DNA of 13,510 nt from Zygnema cylindricum (lineage: Eukaryota; Streptophyta; Zygnematophyceae; Zygnematales; Zygnemataceae), in assembly GCA_037447655.1 (NCBI GenBank), contig JBBHKE010003139.1, positions 1-13,510 of the forward strand, given 5' to 3'. Below, one piece after another: positions 6,557-12,697 of this stretch. The position numbers were made by a program, and so were the translations under genes. A model generated the notes under the pieces. It worked only from the letters and a program-made list of their open reading frames with translations. It was not told the DNA's origin and ran no database searches. The first letter of the stretch is position 1; every line of letters begins with the position of its first letter.

Positions 6557-8211
6557 GAACAACACCAAAGAGATTAACCGCTACGAGACTTGGTGGTGTG
6601 AATGAGGAATTTGCCGGATTTGCATATTGTTTTCTTACGGAAGAGGAGGAGCCGCAGAGTTTTCAAGAGGCGATTACGTGTGCCGAAGCACAAAAATGGA
6701 GGGCGGCTATGGACGACGAAATGAGGAGTCTCTATGACAATGACACGTGGGAACTCGTCCCAAGACCGGAGGGGAAAAATATTGTCGGTTGCAAATGGGT
6801 CTACAAAATTAAGAGGAAGGCGGACGGGACCGTGGAGCGTTACAAAGCCCGTTTAGTCGCGAAGGGATATTCCCAAAAGGAGGGGATTGACTACAATGAA
6901 ACTTTTGCACCGGTTGTGAAATTTTCAAGCTTAAGGAGTTTGGTCGCGATTGCCGCATTGGAGGGCATGAAGATGCATCAAATGGACGTGAAGACGGCGT
7001 TCCTCAATGGAGAGCTTGACGAGGAAATTTATATGGAGCAACCGGAAGGCATGGTGAAGAAGGGAGAGGAGGACCTTGTGTGCAAGTTAAAGAAGCCTCT
7101 CTATGGTCTTAAACAAGGACCACGGTGTTGGAATCACCGTATCGACGGTGAAATGAAAAAGGAAGGCTTTGAGAGATTTGAGACGGATAGAGCGGTGTAT
7201 AAGCGTGGAGTAGGAAAATCTCTCACAATTGTGTCTATCTATGTGGATGATGTGAACATCTTTGGTTATCTCGATGATGAAATTTTGAAAGTTAAAAGGT
7301 TTCTCAAAAGTAAGTTTGAAATGAGTGATTTAGGAGAAACTAATTATTTGTTGGGAATTAAAGTGGATATTGATAAAGAGAAAGGCGAGGTGACCATGCA
7401 CCAAGAGAAGTACGCGAGAGAAGTCCTCAAGCGATTTAATATGGAGAATTGCAAGCCGGTGAGCACACCAATGGACACGGGGCTGAAGCTCACGAAAAAT
7501 ATGTGTCCAACGAACGAGGACGAAAGGGAGCAAATGAAGGAAGTACCGTATCGAGAAGCGGTCGGGAGCTTGATGTATTTGATGGTAGCAACGAGACCGG
7601 ATTTGGCTGCGGCGGTTGGGAGTGTTTCCCAATTCATGGAGAATCCGGGAATTATACATTGGCAAGCCGTGAAAAGAATTTTGCGTTACCTCAAAGGAAC
7701 GGTGAATTTCGGTTTAAAATTCAAGAGAGGAGAATCCGTAGAATTCACCGGATATGTCGACTCAGATTGGGGAGGCGACGAAGACACACGGCGAAGCACG
7801 ACCGGATATGTTTTTACATGCGGAGGCGCAGCAATAAGTTGGAGCTCCCGAAGACAAAGGACGGTTGCCCTATCGAGCACGGAAGCCGAATATATGGCAG
7901 CAACACACGCTACGAAGGAAGCCATATGGTTAAGGGCGTTCTTTAAAGAGGCGGGATTCGAGCAAGGAACAACGGTGATATACTCGGATAATCAAGGAAG
8001 TATTGCTCTCATGAAAAATCCCGTTTATCATGCTCGCACAAAGCATATTGACATTCAATTTCATTTTGTTAGAGAATATGTTGAAAGTAAAGAGATAAAA
8101 TTTGAGTATGTGCATACGAGCATGCAAGCGGCGGATAGTTTGACAAAGGCAATCTCAAGAGAGAAAGTAAATTTGTGTAATGAGTTATTTGGACTTGTAA
8201 GTCATCATTGA
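6334..8211 (+). CDS. copia polyprotein part 2: reverse transcriptase and RNase H
   Basis: This reads in the -1 frame relative to part 1 and is open from 6334; the first ATG is 6412, but translation from it is unlikely without the upstream frame. Numbering from 6412: an acidic, Ser/Thr/Pro-rich linker, then reverse transcriptase with WVYKIK, the first catalytic Asp 192 in MDVKTAFLNGEL, PLYGLKQ, and the active site YVDD (Asp 279, Asp 280). RNase H follows with Asp 450 (DSDWGGD), SSTEAEY (Glu 491), SDNQGS (Asp 526) and ARTKHIDI. All catalytic residues are present. A small oddity is KQGPRCW where KQAPRxW is usual. It ends at TGA 8209-8211, 14 bases before the polypurine tract. It would convert element RNA to cDNA in virus-like particles in the cytoplasm. 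Confidence 0.93.
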   Translation, partial: KKQKVVSSRDVIVHEKQEAKEESFEDMEIKEHEEEVEVEEEASPSSSTSTPPETDEANSTPETSPQAPRRSGRVRTTPKRLTATRLGGVNEEFAGFAYCFLTEEEEPQSFQEAITCAEAQKWRAAMDDEMRSLYDNDTWELVPRPEGKNIVGCKWVYKIKRKADGTVERYKARLVAKGYSQKEGIDYNETFAPVVKFSSLRSLVAIAALEGMKMHQMDVKTAFLNGELDEEIYMEQPEGMVKKGEEDLVCKLKKPLYGLKQGPRCWNHRIDGEMKKEGFERFETDRAVYKRGVGKSLTIVSIYVDDVNIFGYLDDEILKVKRFLKSKFEMSDLGETNYLLGIKVDIDKEKGEVTMHQEKYAREVLKRFNMENCKPVSTPMDTGLKLTKNMCPTNEDEREQMKEVPYREAVGSLMYLMVATRPDLAAAVGSVSQFMENPGIIHWQAVKRILRYLKGTVNFGLKFKRGESVEFTGYVDSDWGGDEDTRRSTTGYVFTCGGAAISWSSRRQRTVALSSTEAEYMAATHATKEAIWLRAFFKEAGFEQGTTVIYSDNQGSIALMKNPVYHARTKHIDIQFHFVREYVESKEIKFEYVHTSMQAADSLTKAISREKVNLCNELFGLVSHH

Positions 8212-8225
8212 ACTAACTAATGATT

Positions 8226-8234
8226 AAGAGGGGG
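8226..8234 (+). promoter_or_regulatory. polypurine tract of the copia element
   Basis: AAGAGGGGG abuts the TG of the 3' LTR, the expected position for the plus-strand DNA primer. Confidence 0.9.
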
Positions 8235-9021
8235 TGTTGAGAAAGTAATCCTAAGTTAGTTCAGAAGATAGTGCATTAAAGGGAGAGAGCGCAGTGGCGC
8301 AATGGAGAAGCACAGTGCAGAAGTACAAAGTGGAATAACTTTCTTGTTAAATATTTAAATCGAGCATGCGACCAGACGATCTTTATCTACAGAGAAAGAT
8401 CTTTCGAACGAGGTATAGGGAGCAAGATTTGGATACGTAGATCAAAAGTTACAGGCGTGCAAAGCAGAAGCTTCTAGAAGGTTCCACAGGAAACGGTATG
8501 GACTTTTCCGAGGTGGTTCCTAAGTGTTTCCTTGGAGTTTCGGGGACATGTCTAGTAGGTTCTTGTGACGTGGAGAGCCACGAGTTTCGGGGACATGTCT
8601 AGTAGGTTCTTGTGACGTGGAGAGCCACGAGAAGGACACTTGTCAATAAGTTAGAGCTAGAAATGTCTAGAATGTCTAGAAGGGTAGAGTAGAAAAGAGT
8701 ATATATGAAGTAGGAGAAGTAGACAAATATATACAATTGGAGAATTGGTTGTGACCATAGCTGAAGAGATAGTAAGAGTCCCTATAGTGAGAAAGCATTG
8801 TAACTCTGTGTGAGTTGAGATACAAAGATAAGTGAAGCCTTGTAAAGAGAACTTGGAGATAATAAAGTGATTCTTCTTGTGAGGAAAATTTGAGCAAGTG
8901 TGCTTTTACTTTGTGAGTGAATTCTTTGTGGCTTCGGAAGATTCTTGAGTGACCTGTGAGAGAGTTTTTGCTTTGTGAAGCTAGATTGTTGCATGATGAT
9001 TGAGGCCCACAAAATTCAACA
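8235..9021 (+). repeat. 3' LTR of the copia element
   Basis: 787 bp, collinear with the 5' LTR without gaps at an offset of 4,779. Differences lie at 8325, 8367, 8378, 8380, 8697, 8773 and 8936. It contains the 47-bp tandem pair (8535-8628) and AATAAA (8861-8866). Confidence 0.95.
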
Positions 9022-9026
9022 ACAAA
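9022..9026. repeat. right 5-bp target duplication of the copia element (ACAAA)
   Basis: Exact copy of 3451-3455. Confidence 0.93.
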
Positions 9027-9108
9027 GCGTCGCAAATCTGACACGATAGTAACACTATTCATTTCACAAATCTTAGGGAACGCGACAAATCGTAATTATT
9101 GGCTTATT

Positions 9109-9296
9109 GTACTTTTCCGGTTACGGGCGGGCACGGTTAGTCGTGAAAAATCGAGATTCAATTAATATTAATTTTCGTAAGCTCTGGTCGGTTAACAATC
9201 AACAATTTTGGAGCGTGACATAACTCGGTCGGGAGTCGGTTACTGAGATTTTGAAAAAAATAAAACGGTTGGTTTCGGTTATGTAAAATTTTGACT
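9109..9296. repeat. right subterminal region of hAT element 1
   Basis: It contains CGGTTACGGGCGG, GGTCGGTTAAC, CTCGGTCGGGAGTCGG and AACGGTTGG motifs like the left subterminal region, partly inverted. It aligns with 9585-9768 of element 2, including the shared GGAGCGTGACATAAC. Confidence 0.7.
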
Positions 9297-9309
9297 TTTG
9301 CGACCTCTG
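9297..9309 (-). repeat. right terminal inverted repeat of hAT element 1
   Basis: TTTGCGACCTCTG, the reverse complement of 292-304. Confidence 0.9.
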
Positions 9310-9317
9310 ATCCACAT
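9310..9317. repeat. right 8-bp target-site duplication of hAT element 1 (ATCCACAT)
   Basis: Exact copy of 284-291. It is also the only spacer between hAT element 1 and hAT element 2. Confidence 0.9.
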
Positions 9318-9781
9318 CAGAGGTCGCAAACGGTCAACCGAAATCGTGACCGACCGTTAATTGACCGCCCGCGTAGGATCTGGAACGGATTCGGTTGCCA
9401 AATTTTGGGGGCCAGGTGGTCGCGGTCGGTTGATTCACCAATAAAAAAAAAGGTCCGTTACGATCGGTCAAGCAAAAAACGAAAAAAAATGAAAACTTTG
9501 TACTATCTATACAATCCAGCATTAATGTACTTTGTATTCTTGTTATTGTGGAAAGTATACGCGATATGTACCGCTAATTTGTACTTATTCGGGTATGGCC
9601 GAGTACAAGTAGTCCCTAAAAATTGAGTTTCGATTAACATTTATTTTTGTAAACACGTTTCGGTTAACGATTAGCAATATTGGAGCGTGACATAACCCGG
9701 TCCGGCGTCAGGTACTCAAATTTTGAAAAAAAAAAAACGGTCGGTTTGAGTTATCTAAAATTTTGACTTTTGCGACCTCTG
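9318..9781. mobile_element. 464-bp non-autonomous hAT element (element 2), same family as element 1
   Basis: It begins CAGAGGTCGCAAACGG and ends TTTTGCGACCTCTG, the same ends as element 1. The left 220 bp match 292-530 and the right 200 bp match 9108-9309, so it is an element 1 relative lacking the ~60-bp repeat block and the transposase. It has no coding capacity. The 8 bases outside its ends (ATCCACAT and GCGTGAAT) do not match, so no target duplication is visible. Confidence 0.85.
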
Positions 9782-10110
9782 GCGTGAATGCAACTCTAAA
9801 ACACCGGATTACCAGTGTCTGAATATTATGTTTTAGTTCTAACTTTAAGCTACTAATTTTAATGTAGGATGTCAAAATGACAACAACTCACCCAACACTT
9901 TGCCCTATTTGAGACAAACCAAATAGTTTCAAACCGAACTGAACCGTTAGTTACTAGTTCGGTTTCTCAAAATCGTTAACAATTTGAATCATTTTGGTTC
10001 GTTTCGTGCGATCTCAAAACTTATTGGCTTGGTTCGTCGCATGCAAACCTGAATGAACAAATACACCAATGTATGGAAGTACGTTAAATGCGATAAGTAC
10101 GAAGAAGTAC
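9782..10110. other. intergenic, no gene seen
   Basis: AT-rich with no supported ORF. Between about 9930 and 10030 there are several copies of AACCGAAC/GGTTCG-type words in both orientations (AAACCGAACTGAACCG, AGTTCGGTTT, TTGGTTCGTT), which resemble the degenerate ends of plant hAT-type miniature elements, but no bounded element could be defined. Confidence 0.4.
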
Positions 10111-10195
10111 GGGTAAGAAAGGGGGGGGGGGGGGTATACCGAGCGGTTGAGGGGCGAGAAGGCGATAAGCAGGGGGATTAAGGGGGGGGCAAGAG
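10111..10195 (+). other. G-rich cluster with a 14-base G run
   Basis: A run of 14 G (10121-10134) is followed by GAGGGG, AGGGGG and an 8-base G run at about 10180. Four or more G tracts within 80 bases could fold into a G-quadruplex. No gene is attached to it. Homopolymer length is also where assembly errors are likely. Confidence 0.6.
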
Positions 10196-10908
10196 AAAAC
10201 TAGAGTGTTTTACCGGGTAAACTAAAAAATTTTATGAGTTTGCCTATTCAGGTCAGCCACGTGAACCCTTTAGTTTGGTTTGCTTACTTTTATTGATGTG
10301 TATCAAGTAAATACACATATCGCGATATAGAATCAGATATAGATATATCGAAATATTGGTTTGTGAAATTAGGCAATATATCGCTCCAGAACTAACAAAA
10401 AATATCGCGATATAATAAGTCCTTGGAGGGGGGGTGGCGGCGTACAGCTGAAGTACGGATGTAAGAATAAAAAAATACAAAGGTATTGTACTACTGTGAT
10501 TGAATTCAGGATTCAAACCAAACCGTTTGGCTTCTTCAAATGGAAAACTAGCCGAAACAACCAAACCGGACCGAGTGATCTTCTTGCGTAAGGGTGTGTT
10601 CCCATGTAGCCGCAACCTAGTCTTATTACTTTGCTTTATAGTGAAGATTCTCCATCCTACTTTTTAGAATATTTCTATGGGTACTTTCGCATGTGCTAAA
10701 GTGAGAGTTATTTTCTGTCGTTTTCCTCCATAACTTAGAAAAAAATGAGAAAATATGCCGTTGCACCAAAAAATTGAAATTACCACCGTTCAACTTGCGT
10801 TACCTTTAAACTTTATATGTACTGCAGTTTGTCGCCTAGCATGCAATTTGTCGTCTAGTGCATTTCCACCCACTTTCGCGTCTTTCCAGCTCATGTTCAA
10901 ACTTTACA
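10196..10908. other. intergenic, no gene seen; two 12-bp ATATCGCGATAT palindromes
   Basis: No convincing coding sequence. A 120-codon minus-strand frame (10615-10253) shows no recognisable motif and overlaps simple AT-rich sequence. The perfect palindrome ATATCGCGATAT occurs at 10317-10328 and 10402-10413. A further G-rich stretch (AGGGGGGGTGGCGGCG) lies near 10428-10442. Confidence 0.4.
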
Positions 10909-10934
10909 TAAAATCACCTCGCGAGGTGATTTTA
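10909..10934. repeat. 26-bp perfect palindrome
   Basis: TAAAATCACCTCG and its reverse complement meet without a spacer, centred on CGCG. It could extrude as a hairpin. It may be the core of a decayed inverted-repeat element, but outer arms were not found. Confidence 0.8.
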
Positions 10935-11088
10935 AAAAAAGTTCCATGAGGTGAACCAATTGGAAAATGTTGTCGCACGAGTTGGAATTTTTTTACATTT
11001 TTTCTACGCGGAGTACCGAAAAAAAAACCCACTACACATTTCCAACCTGTGCGTACTGTTTTTCATCGCTGATTTCCGTATAGGGGCC
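10935..11088. other. short intergenic segment before the TRIM
   Basis: No features beyond A and T runs. It ends with GGGCC, the left target duplication of the TRIM. Confidence 0.4.
11084..11088. repeat. target duplication of the TRIM, left copy (GGGCC)
   Basis: GGGCC here and GGGTC at 11599-11603 match at 4 of 5 bases (one C/T transition). This is consistent with a 5-bp duplication aged by one mutation. Confidence 0.65.
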
Positions 11089-11313
11089 TGCTAGATTTCG
11101 TTAAAATATGAGATTCGGCATGTCCCATACTAGGGAAAAGTGAGTCGGGCAGGGCTCGAACCTGGGACCTGTTACTTAAGCTAACAGCGCACTAACCACT
11201 GTGCCACCAACTCGATGTAGAGCTTGGCGGGTCTATATTTATTTATTTTAGGCGTCTTTAAGTGTGACATATTGCATTCTACCCCGAACCGACATTCACG
11301 TGCCAACCCAACA
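11089..11313 (-). repeat. 3' LTR of the TRIM (minus-strand orientation)
   Basis: 225 bp, TGTTGGGTTGGCACGTG at its 5' end and ATCTAGCA at its 3' end. Offset to the other LTR is about 282. It contains the tRNA-like segment 11142-11213. Confidence 0.83.
11142..11213 (-). ncRNA. tRNA-like segment in the TRIM 3' LTR (copy A)
   Basis: On the minus strand 72 bases fold as a tRNA-like cloverleaf: acceptor stem GAGTTGG/CCGACTC (7 pairs, one T-G), D arm GCAC-AGTGGTTA-GTGC (perfect 4-bp stem), anticodon-like arm CTGTT/AACAG with a loop 2 bases too long, and T arm CCAGG-TTCGAGC-CCTGC (one C-C mismatch). An A-box-like TGGCACAGTGGTTAGTGC and a B-box-like GGTTCGAGCCC are present. The anticodon arm is non-canonical (no T33), so I do not call it a functional tRNA. 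Confidence 0.65.
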
Positions 11314-11324
11314 CCCACCCTCAC
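11314..11324 (-). promoter_or_regulatory. polypurine-like tract of the TRIM
   Basis: GTGAGGGTGGG on the minus strand directly precedes the TG of the second LTR. Confidence 0.6.
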
Positions 11325-11358
11325 GAGAAGGCCTGTCACTTCATCCGCAATCCCGCTG

Positions 11359-11370
11359 GCTCCGATACCA
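11359..11370 (-). promoter_or_regulatory. primer-binding site of the TRIM
   Basis: TGGTATCGGAGC on the minus strand, adjacent to the CA end of the upstream LTR. It is identical to the site of the copia element at 4243-4254. Confidence 0.88.
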
Positions 11371-11598
11371 TGTTAGATTTCTTTGAAATCTGAGATTCGG
11401 CATGTCCCATACTAGGGAAAAGTGAGCCGGCAGGGACCGAACCTGGGACCTCTGCCTTGAGCTATCAACGCACTAACCACTGTGCCACCAGCTCGATATA
11501 CAGCCGGGCTGGTCTGTTCCTATTTATTTTAGGTGGCTTCGAGTGTGACGTATCACATTAACCCCGTATTGAACCGGCATTCACGTGCCAACCCAACA
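11371..11598 (-). repeat. 5' LTR of the TRIM (minus-strand orientation)
   Basis: 228 bp, TGTTGGGTTGGCACGTG to AAATCTAACA. It contains the tRNA-like segment 11424-11494. Confidence 0.83.
11424..11494 (-). ncRNA. tRNA-like segment in the TRIM 5' LTR (copy B)
   Basis: 71 bases with acceptor stem GAGCTGG/CCGGCTC (7 pairs, one T-G), the same perfect D arm as copy A, and T arm CCAGG-TTCGGTC-CCTGC with the same C-C mismatch. Compared with copy A, acceptor pair 4 is C-G instead of T-A, so pairing is kept although both bases changed. The anticodon arm differs from copy A at several bases and folds poorly. Confidence 0.63.
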
Positions 11599-11603
11599 GG
11601 GTC
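11599..11603. repeat. target duplication of the TRIM, right copy (GGGTC)
   Basis: Differs from 11084-11088 by one transition. Confidence 0.65.
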
Positions 11604-11615
11604 GTGGAGGGGTCT

Positions 11616-12612
11616 CGACAAACGGACGCCATTTCGCAAAAGCGAAGTCCGTGGAAGCGCCTCTCTCTCTCTCTCTCTCCCTCTTCCAATACCGCGTCTA
11701 TCTCACAATTCTTGCAATGAAAAACGTCAATAATGGTATAAAATGAAATATCTCTAAAAATGATTTATTTTTAATGTCTTTGGGCGTATTTTGATGGCAA
11801 GTAGTGTGAGAAAAGACCAAAAAACAAAATCGGGAAACCATGGCGAAAAGTTTTAAAAATTGTGACGTCGACGTTGTAATAATTTGAGCGTGACATCAAA
11901 ATGTCACAAACCCTAAACATCTACAATGTCACAAGTAGCTATGCGTCTACAACCGTCGCTATTTTGTAAATGTCATCTATTGTCGTGAGTTTTGTAGTTA
12001 TCTACAACCGTCACGAATTACACCCACGTCTACATCAGTCCCAATCTAAAGTAACGATTTCATTTCTTCACCTACGAATGCTTTTAAAGTAATACGGAGA
12101 ATCTTCGCTAAAAACAAAGTTTCAAGACTAAAGTTTCGGCTAAATTCGAAATGACCCTATGTTCGAAAAAGAAATCGTTACTTTAAAATGTGATGGTTGT
12201 AGATGTAGGTACAATCTGTGAAGGTTATAGACAATTACAAAACTCGCAACAATTTTTGAAGTTTACAAAAGAGCGACCGTTGTAGACGTCTAGTTTTTTG
12301 TGACATTGTAGATGCTTACGGTTTTGCGAAGTTGTGACATCATGCTAACTTGTGCTAACGTCGACCTAGTTGATTGAATAACTTTCGACCAAGGCTTCTC
12401 GAATTCGTTTGTTCAACTTTTCTCACTCGAACTGTCACCAAAATATGCCTCTAATGTATTCAAAAGAATCATTTTCCAAAGCTCTTTTATTACATACCAA
12501 TATTTTCATTTTTCGCTCCAAATATCGAGAGATAAAACTAATAGTGTCAAAGGGAGAGGGAGGGAGGCGTCTTCATAGACTTCGCTTTTGCAAAATGTCA
12601 TCCGCATCTCGT
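11616..12612. mobile_element. foldback element with ~440-bp imperfect inverted arms
   Basis: The left arm (about 11616-12060) aligns in reverse complement with the right arm (about 12172-12612) along its whole length, roughly 70% by eye. Clear anchors are GCAAAAGCGAAGTC (outer, 11636 and 12592), GTGAGAAAAG (middle), ATCTACAATGTCACA (inner) and TAAAGTAACGATTT (innermost, 12047-12060 and 12172-12185). The spacer is 111 bp. There is no coding capacity. Long-armed elements of this sort occur as foldback transposons and as non-autonomous Mutator-like elements; I could not fix the exact ends or find the 9-bp duplication a Mutator origin predicts. Confidence 0.75.
11661..11679 (+). repeat. (CT)n microsatellite
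   Basis: An uninterrupted CT run in the left foldback arm. The right arm has the decayed equivalent, GGGAGAGGGAGGGAGG on the plus strand at about 12552-12567. Confidence 0.8.
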
Positions 12613-12697
12613 CGGCCATTTTAATTGTTTCTATTTAGGTTTTAGGACGGCCAGCCGCCACACTAATTTATATTTGGGTGTTATTTGGGTTTTGCAA

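Larger units (their letters stand above)
3456..9021 (+). mobile_element. full-length Ty1/copia LTR retrotransposon
   Basis: The element is 5,566 bp with TG...CA LTRs of 787 bp each, a primer-binding site next to the 5' LTR, a polypurine tract next to the 3' LTR, and 5-bp duplications. The domain order Gag, protease, integrase, reverse transcriptase, RNase H is that of Ty1/copia (integrase before RT). The LTRs differ at 7 positions (5 transitions, 2 transversions), 99.1% identity. With commonly used plant rates (0.7 to 1.3 per 10^8 sites per year) that places insertion at roughly 0.3 to 0.7 million years ago. The only obvious coding lesion is a -1 shift near 6341-6348, between integrase and RT. 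It may be a recent, possibly still mobilisable member of an active family. Confidence 0.95.
3298..9108 (+). repeat. right copy (D2) of the ~240-bp direct repeat, split by the copia element
   Basis: It opens with the same sequence as 512-537 and has units at 3336-3392, 3393-3455 and, after the copia element, 9026-9089. It closes with the same AATTATTGGCTTATT as D1. The copia element therefore landed at the junction between units 2 and 3. Confidence 0.8.
292..9309 (+). mobile_element. hAT DNA transposon (element 1), interrupted by three later insertions
   Basis: The element starts CAGAGGTCGCAAA and ends with its exact reverse complement (9297-9309), a 13-bp terminal inverted repeat, flanked by the 8-bp duplication ATCCACAT. 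These are hAT hallmarks. It spans 9,018 bp, but 5,571 bp are a nested copia element with its duplication and about 750 bp are two small TA-duplicating elements, leaving about 2.7 kb. It carries a decayed BED-type hAT transposase, so orientation is set by that gene. Both subterminal regions (about 292-510 and 9108-9309) are dense in short motifs of the type ACGGTCGG, CCGACCG and AACCG in both orientations, the kind of subterminal repeats hAT transposases bind. With a broken, half-deleted transposase it must be non-autonomous. Confidence 0.9.
11089..11598 (-). mobile_element. complete TRIM (terminal-repeat retrotransposon in miniature), minus strand
   Basis: This is a 510-bp element. Read on the minus strand it runs: LTR (11598-11371, TGTTGGG...TCTAACA), primer-binding site TGGTATCGGAGC with no gap (11370-11359), a core of 57 bp in total, a G-rich polypurine-like tract GTGAGGGTGGG (11324-11314), and a second LTR (11313-11089, TGTTGGG...TCTAGCA). 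It has TG...CA ends and a near-perfect 5-bp duplication. There is no coding capacity, so it must have been mobilised by enzymes of an autonomous element. The LTRs (228 and 225 bp) differ at roughly 33 positions plus a few gaps by eye, about 15%, so the insertion is much older than the copia element. A tRNA-like segment in each LTR at first suggests two SINEs, but PBS, PPT and TSD placement favour a TRIM. Confidence 0.85.

Noticed and set aside
7449-7946. 165-codon plus-strand open frame within RT/RNase H
   Set aside because: Alternative-frame shadow; the conserved RT and RNase H motifs are all in the other frame.
8676-9062. 128-codon minus-strand open frame in the 3' LTR
   Set aside because: It is antisense to the LTR; its counterpart in the 5' LTR is the 73-codon frame 3897-4118, and the extension only comes from flanking hAT sequence.
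10253-10615. 120-codon minus-strand open frame as a gene
   Set aside because: No recognisable motif or signal; it overlaps AT-rich simple sequence and a G run, and is explained by chance.
10755-10949. 64-codon plus-strand open frame
   Set aside because: It includes the 26-bp palindrome, and no family likeness is seen.
11142-11494. Two intact tRNA genes or two tandem SINEs on the minus strand
   Set aside because: The anticodon arms are non-canonical, and the segments sit inside longer repeats that have LTR ends, an adjacent PBS, a purine tract and a shared target duplication, which a SINE pair would not explain.
11533-11733. 66-codon plus-strand open frame
   Set aside because: It crosses the TRIM edge and the CT microsatellite of the foldback arm, so it is a chance frame.
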